DNA from: an uncultured Clostridia bacterium
Lineage (GTDB): Bacteria > Bacillota > Clostridia > TANB77 > CAG-508
NCBI GenBank assembly: GCA_934120135.1
Contig: CAKOTK010000002.1
Span: 124,001 to 188,000, forward strand
Direction: 5' to 3'
DNA length: 64,000 nucleotides
Position 1 is the stretch's first letter. Each line of letters starts with the position of its first letter. The notes below the pieces were generated by a model, which made no database searches, was not told where the DNA came from, and worked only from the letters and a program-made list of their open reading frames with translations. The position numbers were made by a program, and so were the translations under genes. Positions 42,674-51,127 of the stretch are shown piece after piece.

Positions 42674-43084
42674 ATGTTAGTTAAATCTAGTGTGGAAGAA
42701 ATAATTAAAAATATTGCAGAAAACAATGTAAAAATAACAGACAATTCAATATGTGGGAATTGTAGCTGTTGTGGAGAATGTTGTACTAACTTTTTACCAG
42801 TAACACAAAAAGAAGTAGAGATATTACAAGATTATGTAATAAAACATAATATAAGACCACAAAAACAAATGTTGATAATGAAAAATATACTAAGCTGTCC
42901 ATATCATGACGGAAAAAAATGTTTAGTTTACGAAGTAAGACCCTTGATTTGTAAAGAATTTTACTGCTACAAAAAAGTAAACATAGAAAGTGCTAAAAAA
43001 CTAACAGCAGAAAAAAGAATAACAGTAAATATGTGGGCAATAGCAGAAGAAATTGATAAATATTTTAAGAGGTCTAGCCTATGA
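42674..43084 (+). CDS. YkgJ-type cysteine cluster protein
   Basis: This 136-residue protein carries ICGNCSCCGECCTNFLPVT near residue 25, then SCPYHDGKKCLVYEVRPLIC and KEFYCY, the pattern of the YkgJ/CxxCxxCC zinc- or iron-binding family. Its function is unknown. It overlaps the next gene by ATGA, so the two are translationally coupled. Confidence 0.75.
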   Translation: MLVKSSVEEIIKNIAENNVKITDNSICGNCSCCGECCTNFLPVTQKEVEILQDYVIKHNIRPQKQMLIMKNILSCPYHDGKKCLVYEVRPLICKEFYCYKKVNIESAKKLTAEKRITVNMWAIAEEIDKYFKRSSL

Positions 43085-43269
43085 AACAATTAAAAGATAT
43101 GAAAGGTATATGTAAGTACTGTACAGGTTGTTCAAGATTGGAAGATGAAAATTTCCAAAGTAGATACAGATGCAAGGATTTTGAGGCTAATCAAATAAAC
43201 TGGAAGGATCTCATAGAAAAGGAGTTATTAAATGAACAAGTACAGAAACAGAAAAATAGTAGTAGATAA
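43081..43269 (+). CDS. Small cysteine-rich phage protein
   Basis: This 62-residue protein holds CKYCTGCSRLEDE and YRCKD, a possible zinc knuckle. It is coupled to the cysteine cluster gene before it through ATGA and overlaps the next gene in another frame. I do not recognise the family. Confidence 0.5.
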   Translation: MKQLKDMKGICKYCTGCSRLEDENFQSRYRCKDFEANQINWKDLIEKELLNEQVQKQKNSSR

Positions 43270-43573
43270 CATAAAGTTTGAGAGTAATTTGGAAGCAACA
43301 AGATATAGACAATTAAAGTTATTGCAGAGAGCAAAACAGATAAGTAACTTAAGACTGCAAGTACCATTTCTACTACAAGAAGGATTCAAGAAGAATGGTA
43401 AGACACATAGAAAAATAGAATACATAGCAGATTTTGTTTACGAGGAAAATGGACAAACAGTCGTAGAGGATACAAAAGGGATGAAAACAGAGACATTTAA
43501 GATTAAGCAAAAATTATTTGAGTATAAATATCCAGAATTAAATTTAAAAATTATTACAAGGGAGGAAATATAA
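43232..43573 (+). CDS. DUF1064 phage protein (nuclease-like)
   Basis: This 113-residue protein matches DUF1064: start MNKYRNRKIVVDNIKFESNL, then EATRYRQLKLLQRAKQI, YIADFVYEENGQTVVEDTKG and TFKIKQKLFEYKYPEL. The pattern Glu-...-Asp-...-ExxDTKG resembles a PD-(D/E)xK nuclease core, and members are thought to act in phage recombination or packaging. ATG follows AAAAGGAGTT. It ends on the first base of the next gene. Confidence 0.8.
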   Translation: MNKYRNRKIVVDNIKFESNLEATRYRQLKLLQRAKQISNLRLQVPFLLQEGFKKNGKTHRKIEYIADFVYEENGQTVVEDTKGMKTETFKIKQKLFEYKYPELNLKIITREEI

Positions 43574-44020
43574 TGGCGTTTGATTTAGATGAAGATGAAT
43601 TAAAGGCTACAAGGAAGATGAACAAAGCAGATAGAAATGAGATAGAAGTTGGAGAATATGTAAGAACAAAAGATGGGATTATTGATAAGGTCGAAAGGTT
43701 TAGCGTAGGTTGTTGTGTATGGCATTGCGAAAATGGAATGTGTATAGATGAATGCAATTGTATAGGAACACACTTAGAAAATATAGTAAAACACAGTAAA
43801 CAACTAATAGATTTGATAGAAGTTCGGAGACTATGTAAATGGAATGCAAGTACTAGATGTATATAAGCCAAGAGATTTATGGGAACCAGTAGAAATAAGA
43901 GTTGATAGTAGATATACAAATTTTATTTTAGCAGAAGACATAAAAACAATCCTAACAAAAGAAAGTTATATGGCTAATTGCTATAAAGTAGGAGGAGAAA
44001 ATGAAACAAGCAATGATTAA
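43573..44020 (+). CDS. Phage early protein, needs +1 frameshift at CGG
   Basis: Zero frame starts at ATG 43573 and reaches CGG at 43825 after IDLIEV, then ends at TAA within 14 codons. Skipping the C gives IEVGDYVNGMQVLDVYKPRD and runs on to TAA at 44018, giving 148 residues. The Val-Gly-Asp-Tyr-Val turn mirrors EVGEYVRTKDGIIDKVE earlier in the same protein, so the fused form contains two related beta modules. This is a recognisable class of phage early protein with no known function. The end overlaps the next gene by 20 bases. Confidence 0.75.
43825..43827 (+). other. CGG +1 frameshift site 3 (GTT CGG A)
   Basis: GAA GTT CGG AGA becomes GAA GTT GGA GAC TAT, giving the Glu-Val-Gly-Asp-Tyr turn that also occurs earlier in the same protein. 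Confidence 0.8.
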
Positions 44021-44518
44021 TTATATGCAACAAGAAAAGAATGATGAACTATATACTCCCAATGAAGCAATAATACCAATACTAAAATATTTAGATCATA
44101 ATAAAATTTATTGGGAATGCACTGATTTTGGAGAAAGCAATATAACTAAAATATTAAAAGAAAATGGCTTTAAAGTTATACATACAAGCAAAAGTGAGAT
44201 TGACTTTTTAAAAGATAAAGCAAATTTTGAATTTGACGTAATTATAACTAATCCACCGTATAGTCTAAAAAATGAGTTCTTAAAGAAGTGCTATGAATAT
44301 AACAAGCCATTTGCATTATTATATTACCATTAACTGCATTAGAAGGCAAAGAACGAGGAAAGTTGTATAAAAAATATGGCATAGAAGTTATAGTGTTAGA
44401 TAAAAGAATAAACTTTATGAAAGAAAAGAAAAATGTATGGTTTAACACGAGTTGGTTTTGCCATAAAATATGTGACAAATTATTAAACTTTGAAAAAGTA
44501 GGAGGAGAAGATGAATAG
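44001..44518 (+). CDS. Phage methyltransferase-like protein, frame broken near 44322
   Basis: The zero frame starts MKQAMINYMQQEKNDELYTP and holds the amino-methyltransferase motif ITNPPYSLKNEFL, then stops at 44331 after FALLYYH. A second frame continues LPLTALEGKERGKLYKKYGI ... VWFNTSWFCHKIC to 44518. Joining them needs removal of TA at 44322 or a -1 shift (FALL-I-LPLTALEG), for about 171 residues. No CGG is involved, so this is either a real 2-base indel or a different recoding event. It is likely a phage DNA methyltransferase-fold protein. The end overlaps the YopX-like gene by 8 bases. Confidence 0.65.
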
Positions 44519-44905
44519 AGAGATAAAATTTAGAGGGAAATCAAAACGGAGGCTGGCATTATGGGGATTTAATGACAATGAAACATTTTACAAATGAAGA
44601 TATATATCAGATAGGAGATTTTGAAAAATCATTGTGCTATGAAGTTGATAAAGACACAGTAGGTCAGTTTACAGGGCTATATGATAAAAACGGAAAAGAA
44701 ATATATGAACGGAGATATTTTGAAATTTAGTGAAGTAGATACAGCAATAGTTATATGGAATGAGAAATATGCCTATTTTATGGTAAAGCCAATTCAAGAG
44801 TATTATTTTGATAGTGATGTATTAGGACAAGCATTAGAATATAATGATAATGTGGAAAAGATTGGAAATATATACGATAATCCAGAGTTATTAGGAGGAG
44901 AATAG
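44511..44905 (+). CDS. YopX-like phage protein, needs two +1 frameshifts at CGG
   Basis: ATG 44511 follows AGGAGGAGAAG. The fused protein, about 130 residues, starts with REIKFRGKSK and the YopX pattern GGWHYGDLMTM, then VDKDTVGQFTGLYDKNGKE and IYEGDILKF, ending YDNPELLGGE. The first break is CGG at 44547 (before Gly-Gly-Trp) and the second is CGG at 44710 (in IYE-Gly-DIL). Both need the C skipped. Without the shifts only 28 residues would be made. YopX proteins are common in Firmicute prophages and their role is unknown. Confidence 0.85.
44547..44549 (+). other. CGG +1 frameshift site 4 (AAA CGG A, YopX-like)
   Basis: AAA CGG AGG CTG GCA becomes AAA GGA GGC TGG CAT TAT GGG, restoring the family's Trp-x-Tyr-Gly motif. 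Confidence 0.85.
44710..44712 (+). other. CGG +1 frameshift site 5 (GAA CGG A, YopX-like)
   Basis: TAT GAA CGG AGA becomes TAT GAA GGA GAT ATT, restoring the near-invariant Ile-Tyr-Glu-Gly-Asp-Ile of YopX proteins. Confidence 0.88.
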
Positions 44906-45274
44906 ATGGAATTTTTAACAGGTGGAAGACAAAACGAACAGACTATACACAATGCATTAAAATTATATAAAGATATATTATCACTTCCTAGCAATACAGT
45001 AATTAAAATTATAAAAAAAGATGGTGTAATATTTTATTATGAAGAAAAGCCAGAAATACCTAAGGATAAAGAAAGATGTAAATATTGTGTTGAATACAAT
45101 GGTGATTGTGTAGAAGAAGCTGATGGTTTTGATTATTATTCTTGTGAATTAAAAAACAAAGAAGATTTAGAGAAGTATGGAAGGTATTCGTCATTTGATA
45201 ATAGAGTAGATGAAGATGAATGTACTCATTATCTATGTGAAAATTGTTTATTTAGAAAGGAGAACAAAGAATGA
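44906..45274 (+). CDS. Phage protein with cysteine-rich C-terminus
   Basis: This 122-residue protein follows GGAGGAGAATAG. The N-terminal half is plain (LTGGRQNEQTIHNALKLYKD). The second half has RCKYCVEYNGDCVEEADG, YSCELK, CTHYLCENCLFRKE, which could bind zinc. It overlaps the next gene by ATGA. Function is unknown. Confidence 0.55.
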   Translation: MEFLTGGRQNEQTIHNALKLYKDILSLPSNTVIKIIKKDGVIFYYEEKPEIPKDKERCKYCVEYNGDCVEEADGFDYYSCELKNKEDLEKYGRYSSFDNRVDEDECTHYLCENCLFRKENKE

Positions 45275-45486
45275 ATAAAATTTATAAAGTAAAATTAAAA
45301 ACTACAAATGTTTTAAAAAACACTGCTAATAGAGTTGGTTTTTATGATGATGAAGAACTTATAAAATATTTAGAGTTAATGAATGATGAAATAGATTTTA
45401 AAAAAATGGGATTTGTTTATGCAAACGAAGCTTTACAGAGAGCAATATTTAAAATAAAGGAAGGTATCTTATATGAAAGAAAATAG
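45271..45486 (+). CDS. Small phage protein of unknown function
   Basis: This 71-residue protein is coupled by ATGA to the previous gene and overlaps the next start by 14 bases. It reads MNKIYKVKLKTTNVLKNTAN at the start. I do not recognise it. Confidence 0.45.
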   Translation: MNKIYKVKLKTTNVLKNTANRVGFYDDEELIKYLELMNDEIDFKKMGFVYANEALQRAIFKIKEGILYERK

Positions 45487-45951
45487 TATAAACGAGAAAG
45501 AAGTAGATAATGGAATAAAAATAAGTATTCCTATAATAAGCAATCAAGAAATAGAAAACATAATAAATACAGAAGATTTATACGACAAAATAGCAGAACA
45601 GATATATCACGATAGAGAAATGATAATATTGCAAGAATTTATAAAAAAACATTAAAAGAGAATGAAGAATTAAAAATAATAAAATCTGCAATACAAACAT
45701 TGCAAATAAATTCGCTTGAAGAAGAAAAGTATATTGTAATATCAAAGAGTAGTTTTTTAGACGGAAGTTACAAACATTTATTAGATGATTATATTCCAGT
45801 TCAAAAAATAAAAGATAAGATAGAAGAATTAAAAAATAATATTGATTATTTAAAACAATTCAAAGATTGGTATGAAAAAGATTACACGAATGAAGATATA
45901 ATAAACAATATATTAGAAGTTTTACAAGAACTACTAGAAAGGAGAGAATAA
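45473..45951 (+). CDS. Phage coiled-coil protein with -1 frame break at A7
   Basis: The zero frame starts MKENSINEKEVDNGIKISIP and stops at 45653 just after IKKH. A -1 shift on the seven A residues at 45643-45649 (A AAA AAA C) continues as IKKTLKENEELKIIKSAIQ and on to the stop at 45951, about 159 residues in all. The downstream part contains IVISKSSFLDGSYKHLLDDY and a long helix. This could be programmed -1 slippage, a homopolymer indel, or a sequencing error. Function is unknown. Confidence 0.6.
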
Positions 45952-45953
45952 AA

Positions 45954-46379
45954 ATGGCTATAAAAAATTACACAACAACTATAAATGTAAATAAAACCAT
46001 AGGAGAAATACAAGAATTATTAAGTAAACATGGGGCTACTGCGATTATGACAGAATATAGTAATGGAAATGTAACAGGATTAAGTTTTAAAATTATGACT
46101 CCTAGAGGGGAGCTTGGGATTAGGTTACCTTCAAACACAGATAGAGTTTTACAAGTTTTAAAAAATCAAAGAAAAAACAACAACCAAGTCAAAGATACCT
46201 TTGACCAAGCAAATAGAGTTGCTTGGCGAATAATAAAAGATTGGATAGATGCTCAAATGGCAATATTGGAAACCGAAATGGTGGAAATGGAACAGATATT
46301 TTTACCATATGTTATGAATAATAAAGGTCAAATTCTATATGAGGCATTTAAAGAAAACAGAATATTATTGGAGGACTAA
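45954..46379 (+). CDS. Phage protein of unknown function
   Basis: This 141-residue protein follows AAAGGAGAGAATAAAA. An N-terminal beta region (TTINVNKTIGEIQELLSKHG) and a C-terminal helix (QMAILETEMVEMEQIFLPYV) are visible. Homologues of this type appear in many Firmicute prophages near the late-gene regulator. No activity is suggested by the sequence. Confidence 0.6.
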   Translation: MAIKNYTTTINVNKTIGEIQELLSKHGATAIMTEYSNGNVTGLSFKIMTPRGELGIRLPSNTDRVLQVLKNQRKNNNQVKDTFDQANRVAWRIIKDWIDAQMAILETEMVEMEQIFLPYVMNNKGQILYEAFKENRILLED

Positions 46380-46382
46380 CAT

Positions 46383-46586
46383 ATGACAATTAAGTATGTG
46401 CAAGAGATAATTAAAAAAGCTATGTATGAGATAGAGACAGTAGACTTTTTTAACAACGAAAAGAGAAGAGACAATCAGAAAAAACTAAATAAAGCATACA
46501 ACATATTAGACAAGTTTAATGATGAACTTATTAGAGAACAAATAAAAAATAAGCAGAAGGAGGGTACAAATGAGGCTAAGCAATGA
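46383..46586 (+). CDS. Small helical phage protein
   Basis: This 67-residue, Lys/Glu/Asn-rich helical protein starts after GGAGGACTAAC and overlaps the next gene by 17 bases. It is unrecognised. Confidence 0.45.
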   Translation: MTIKYVQEIIKKAMYEIETVDFFNNEKRRDNQKKLNKAYNILDKFNDELIREQIKNKQKEGTNEAKQ

Positions 46587-46974
46587 AGAATATAAAGAAG
46601 CGAGCTTATGTTTAAAAAGGTATAATTACAATTGTCTAAAGATTATGAACATAAGAGCAGATATAATGAGCATAGGCTCTCCAGTATTAGATGGAATGCC
46701 TAAAGCACCTTACAGTGTGTCAGACAGAACATTAAAGGCAGTAGTAGAATTGCAAGAAAATGAACATTTGCAGAAAGCAATAAAAGAATACAAAGCAGTA
46801 GTACAAGCAGTAGAACTGGTCAACAAAGATAGTAAATACATATTTGAGGAGTTTTACATTAAAAGCAAACCTAAATGGGAAATAATAAATTCTGGAATAT
46901 CAGAAAGAACATTTGTAAGACGCAAAGGGGACTTAATATATGCAGTACATAAAGAATTAAAAAAATTGGCGTAA
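46570..46974 (+). CDS. RinA/ArpU-type late transcription regulator
   Basis: This 134-residue protein sits last in the early region, just before the terminase block, as RinA/ArpU-type activators do. It has a helical N-terminus (YKEASLCLKRYNYNCLKIMN) and a sigma region 4-like helix-turn-helix at the C-terminus (EIINSGISERTFVRRKGDLI). It probably turns on late genes. ATG follows AAGGAGGGTAC. Confidence 0.7.
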   Translation: MRLSNEEYKEASLCLKRYNYNCLKIMNIRADIMSIGSPVLDGMPKAPYSVSDRTLKAVVELQENEHLQKAIKEYKAVVQAVELVNKDSKYIFEEFYIKSKPKWEIINSGISERTFVRRKGDLIYAVHKELKKLA

Positions 46975-47024
46975 AATTGGCGTAAATTTGACAAAAAAAT
47001 GTGTTAAAATAGTAGTAGGTCAAG

Positions 47025-47468
47025 AAGGAGTTAGAGAAATCTAGCTCCTTAAACTTTGCCCTATCAAGCGGGCAGGCACAGAAATGTGCCATATAAAAGA
47101 TAATAATAATACTAAATAAATTATTATACCAGTTGCTAGGTCGCTCCTAGATATGCGCAGTATAAAGTAGGGATACCTGCGTTGAAAACAAAATTAAAAT
47201 CCCTTAAATATTGCAATTTACTCATCTACCAAGTAGTAGAAGGAGTTTCTGAGGAAGCATACTAACAATATGCTTCTTTTGTTATTATGTTGTATGTAGT
47301 GATATAAAAATTGCAATGGGAGCATAAAGGTTTTACTCTAATTCCGACACAGGGAAAACAAGAGATAAACTTCCAAACAGTTCAGAACAGCTAGGCTGTG
47401 TTAGCTTAGAACTTAAACGATATGAGATAGCTTCTCGTATAAGCCTTATCATTACCCATATCACTACA
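47025..47468 (+). ncRNA. Candidate structured phage RNA before the terminase genes
   Basis: This roughly 530-base gap between genes has no convincing ORF but many helices. They include AAGGAGTTAGA-GAAA-TCTAGCTCCTT (47025-47050), GGCACA-GAAA-TGTGCC (47075-47090), CTAGG/CCTAG and CGCAGTAT/ATACCTGCG near 47155-47182. A terminator-like GAAGCATA/TATGCTTC lies at 47254-47276. A perfect 11-bp closing pair TGTAGTGATAT (47295-47305) and ATATCACTACA (47458-47468) encloses further stems. I cannot match it by eye to ROOL, GOLLD or another named phage RNA. Confidence 0.5.
47254..47283 (+). terminator. Terminator-like hairpin within the structured region
   Basis: A perfect 8-bp stem GAAGCATA / TATGCTTC is followed by TTTTGTT. 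It divides the structured region in two. Confidence 0.65.
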
Positions 47469-47503
47469 TAGAGCATAATATATAAACACAAAAGAGGTAT
47501 TTT

Positions 47504-47671
47504 ATGAGAGGTAGTATAATAGCGTCATACATCGATGAGGAATACAAGTTAAGAAAAGCATACGCAAACAAGAAAAGACAAAAGTGTGTTATTGAGGGTG
47601 AAAAGCAATGCGAGAAGTGTGCGTATTTTGAAATTTGTGCGGATGTAAAGGAGAAATGCAATGAAGTTTAA
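47504..47671 (+). CDS. Small basic cysteine-containing phage protein
   Basis: ATG 47504 follows AAGAGGT; 55 residues, too short for routine ORF lists. The N-terminus is basic (YKLRKAYANKKRQK) and the end has four cysteines (CEKCAYFEIC), so it may bind zinc. It lies between the structured RNA region and the small terminase gene. Function is unknown. Confidence 0.5.
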   Translation: MRGSIIASYIDEEYKLRKAYANKKRQKCVIEGEKQCEKCAYFEICADVKEKCNEV

Positions 47672-47723
47672 AATAAATAACATAGAATTTGCAAAGACTA
47701 AATAGAAAGAGAGGTAATCTTAT

Positions 47724-48275
47724 ATGACTGATGCACAAAAAAGATTTTGTAATGAATATTTAATAGACCTTAATGCAACGAGAGCATATAAGGTTGCTTA
47801 TTCAAGGTGTAAAAAAGATGAAACAGCTAATGCAGCATCGAGTAGAATGTTAAGAAATGTTAAGGTCCAAGAATACATATCTGAAAAACAGAGAGAGATA
47901 GAAAAAAGAACAGAAGTTACACAAGATATGGTAATAAAAGAGTTAGCTAATATAGCTTTTTTTAATATAAAGAACATATATAATGGCAATGGAACATTAA
48001 AAGCCATAAAAGATATTGATGAAGAAACAATCAAAGCAATATCAAGTGTAAAGGTCCTACAAAAAGCTGGTGCAATGAAAATAAGCATAGATATGAAAGG
48101 AAAAGACAATGAAGTTCCTATTGAGCATATTCAAGAACAAACAATAGAGTTTAAGACAAACGACAAAGTAAAAGCATTAGAACTGTTGGGAAAACATTTA
48201 GGAATGTTCAACGACATAAATGTAAATATGAAAAATGCTGTACAAGTAGAGTTGGTAGATGATGTTAGTGAATAA
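47724..48275 (+). CDS. terS: Terminase small subunit (XtmA-like)
   Basis: This 183-residue protein starts MTDAQKRFCNEYLIDLNATR and holds AYSRCKKDETANAASSRMLR and VQEYISEKQREIEKRTEVTQ, the signature of the Terminase_2/XtmA family that recognises phage DNA for packaging. ATG follows AGAGGTAATCTTAT. Its end overlaps the large-subunit gene by 17 bases, so the two are coupled. Confidence 0.92.
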   Translation: MTDAQKRFCNEYLIDLNATRAYKVAYSRCKKDETANAASSRMLRNVKVQEYISEKQREIEKRTEVTQDMVIKELANIAFFNIKNIYNGNGTLKAIKDIDEETIKAISSVKVLQKAGAMKISIDMKGKDNEVPIEHIQEQTIEFKTNDKVKALELLGKHLGMFNDINVNMKNAVQVELVDDVSE

Positions 48276-49588
48276 AGAAAGAATTAGTTTACAAGAAATG
48301 ATTGGAAAAGGATATGCAACACTTTGGAACTTTAAAGGCGATGAAGCTATAATAATGGGCTCAAAAGGTAGCAAAAAATCAAAAACTATAGCTTTAAGGT
48401 GGATGAAACTTTTAAAACAATATCCTAGAGCTTGTTTACTAGCAATGAGAGATACAGCACTTACTATAAAAGATAGTGTATATGCAGATTTAGTTTGGGC
48501 AGCTAAAAAAATAAAAGTTTATGCCGAATGGAAATTTACAACAAATCCATTGTTAGCGGTAAACAAATATACGGGGCAAAAGATATTTTTTAGAGGATTA
48601 GACGACTGGGAAAAGTTAGCATCAATAACAATAGATGACCCTAATCTAGTTTTATGTTGGCGGTTGGTTCGAGGAAGCCTTTGAAATAGATAAAAAAGAT
48701 ACATATGATAAAGTAAAGATGTCTATAAGGGGTAAAATGCCAGAAGGATATTTCAATCAAACTGTGGCAAGTTTCAACCCTTGGAATGAACAGCATTTTA
48801 TTGTAAAAGAATTAACAAGCAAATTAACACCGAACGAACAAATACTAATAGAAAAAGGCAAACAAGAACTAATAATTGAAGATGAGCAAGAATTTGAATA
48901 TCAAGGCAAAATGGTAAAAGAAAAAGTAAGTCAACTATTGATGATAACAAATTATAAGCTAAATGAATTTTTGGATGTTAAAGATTATGCAAGATATGAA
49001 AAAAAGAAGAAAGAAGATTATGAAGATTACAAAACATCTGGCTTAGGAATGCCTGGTGTAAGTAAAGGTTTAATATTTAGAAATTGGCATATAGAAGATA
49101 CAGAAAAATATAAAAATACATTTGAATTAATTAGAAGAGGTCTGGACTTTGGATATAGTTCAGATCCTTCTGCTTTTTTGCAATTCAATGTAGATCTAAA
49201 AGCAAAAAGAATTGTTATTTTTGATGAATTTGGAGCTACAGAATTAACAAATGAAATGTTAGCAAATGAATTAAAAAGAAGAATAGAACCATATGCATTA
49301 ATAAAAGCTGATGCAGCAGAACCTAAAAGTATAGCAGAATTAAATAATTTAGGAATAAATGCAATACCAGCACAGAAAGGACCTGATAGTGTGTTACATG
49401 GAATTAAATGGCTAAAAGGGTTTGAAATAATAGTTGATCCTAAATGTAAAGGATTAATAAATGAATTAGGATTATATAGGTGGAAAACAGATAAACAAGA
49501 TAATCCATTAAATATACCAGAAGATAAAAACAATCATTATATAGATGCACTAAGATATGGTAGTGATGATTTATATTTAAGAAATTAG
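48259..49588 (+). CDS. terL: Terminase large subunit, needs +1 frameshift at CGG
   Basis: The packaging motor ATPase-nuclease is split in zero frame: 134 residues with the Walker A-type GSKGSKKSKTIALRW, then CGG at 48661 inside LVLCW and a stop nine codons on. Skipping the C gives LVLCWGWFEEAFEID, with the acidic EEA expected for the Walker B glutamate, and then the rest of the protein. The nuclease part has RRGLDFGYSSDPSAF and NNHYIDALRYG. The fused length of about 442 residues is normal for PBSX-type TerL. A phage needs this enzyme, so the shift should be efficient. Confidence 0.9.
48661..48663 (+). other. CGG +1 frameshift site 6 (TGG CGG T, terL)
   Basis: TGT TGG CGG TTG GTT CGA becomes TGT TGG GGT TGG TTC GAG GAA GCC, restoring the conserved Trp-x-Glu-Glu-Ala segment of the terminase ATPase. 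Confidence 0.9.
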
Positions 49589-49599
49589 GAGGCAGTTAG

Positions 49600-51117
49600 A
49601 TGGCGATAGAAAGCAAAATAATAAAAGAACTAATAACTCAATTTAATATGTCAGATGTAAAAAAGAAAATGCTAGAAGGCGAAAGGTACTTTAGAGATAA
49701 AAATGATATATTAAAAAAAGATTTAAAAAGTTATACAGTTTTTGATCAAAAAACAGGAAACAAAAAGAAAATTGTTAATGAAAATAAATCAGACGAACAT
49801 ATACCTCATGGTTTCTATTGGAAGCAAGTAAATCAAAAGAAAACTTATGTGTGTGGAAAGCCAATAACAATATCATATAATATTCCAGTTGACGGCGAAA
49901 AAGAAGATACGCCTAAAAAAGCTGAAAGAAAAATAACTAACATGGTATGGAATACTTTAGGAGTTAATTTTGAAAAACTTATAAAAAACAGACTAAAAGA
50001 AGCAAGTAATAAGGGACGAGCATGGCTACATCCTAATTATAGAAACGGGAAATTAGTATTTGAAAAGTATCCGTCAGAAGAATGCATACCTATTTATGAC
50101 AACGAAACACAGACATATTTGACGGCTTTTTTGCATTTTTATACAATACAAGATTTAACAGGAGACAAACTAGAAGATAGAACATATGTTGAATATTGGG
50201 ATGAAAAAGAAGTAAGATATTTTATTGAAACTAAAGTTGGAGATACAACAGTATATTTAGAGGATGTTACTAGAGAAAGGCCAGAATGTCATTGGTACAG
50301 AGAAATATATGATAATGCTCTAAACAATCTAAAAGGAATAGAAAAACACAGTTGGGGTAAAGTACCATTCATTGAAATAGAGAACAATGAAGAAAAAATG
50401 ACAGATTTAGAACCAATAAAACCACTAATAGATGCATATGATTTAATAAATAGTAATTTTGTAAATACAGTAGAAGATTTAAAAGAAATTATATGGCTTA
50501 TTAATGGATATGGGGCAGAGGATTTACTTGCACTAATAGAGAACTTAAAAGTTAATGGAGTAGCAAGAACAAATGATACTGCGGGGAAGATAGATGCAAA
50601 ACTATTGCCAATACCATATGAGGCGAGACAAGCATTGTTAAAAGGATTAAAGGAGCTCATATATGAATTTGGTAGAGCAGTAGATACAAGTAATAAAGAT
50701 TTAATAGGGCAAGCTCCAAGTGGCGTTTCGTTAGAGTTTTTGTATACAGACCTAGACATGAAAGCAGATGACAGTATAGGTGGACTCACAAGTGCTATAT
50801 ATGAAATTTTATGGTATGTATTGCAAGATTTAAAAATGCAAAACAAGATACCACAAGAAATAAATGAGTTTGATTTCAAAATTGAATTTAATAAATCGAG
50901 AATATTTAATGAAAATGAAAAAATAAATACATTAAATAGTGACAATATATTAAGCACTAGATCAAAGCTTGAAAAACACCCTCTTTGTGATGACGTAGAA
51001 ATAGAACTACAAAGATTAAAAGAAGAGCAAGAAGAAAAAATGAAAATGCAACAAGAAATATTTAATAATGCAGGAGGATTTGAAGATAATCATAGTAATA
51101 AAGGTAATCAAGAATAG
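49600..51117 (+). CDS. Phage portal protein (SPP1-type)
   Basis: This 505-residue portal forms the head vertex for DNA entry and exit. Family features include GFYWKQVNQKKTYVCGKPI, then WLHPNYRNGKLVFEKYPSEE, and DLKEIIWLINGYGAEDLLAL, with GQAPSGVSLEFLYTDLDMKA and RIFNENEKINTLNS in the C-terminal half. The order terminase-portal-MuF-head is standard. ATG follows TAGGAGGCAGTTAG. No CGG break occurs here. Confidence 0.92.
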   Translation: MAIESKIIKELITQFNMSDVKKKMLEGERYFRDKNDILKKDLKSYTVFDQKTGNKKKIVNENKSDEHIPHGFYWKQVNQKKTYVCGKPITISYNIPVDGEKEDTPKKAERKITNMVWNTLGVNFEKLIKNRLKEASNKGRAWLHPNYRNGKLVFEKYPSEECIPIYDNETQTYLTAFLHFYTIQDLTGDKLEDRTYVEYWDEKEVRYFIETKVGDTTVYLEDVTRERPECHWYREIYDNALNNLKGIEKHSWGKVPFIEIENNEEKMTDLEPIKPLIDAYDLINSNFVNTVEDLKEIIWLINGYGAEDLLALIENLKVNGVARTNDTAGKIDAKLLPIPYEARQALLKGLKELIYEFGRAVDTSNKDLIGQAPSGVSLEFLYTDLDMKADDSIGGLTSAIYEILWYVLQDLKMQNKIPQEINEFDFKIEFNKSRIFNENEKINTLNSDNILSTRSKLEKHPLCDDVEIELQRLKEEQEEKMKMQQEIFNNAGGFEDNHSNKGNQE

Positions 51118-51127
51118 AGGTGATTAA

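Noticed and set aside
47504..47671. CGG in the 55-residue ORF as another shift site
   Set aside because: The CGG there is split as tGCG GAt (Ala-Asp) and is not in frame.
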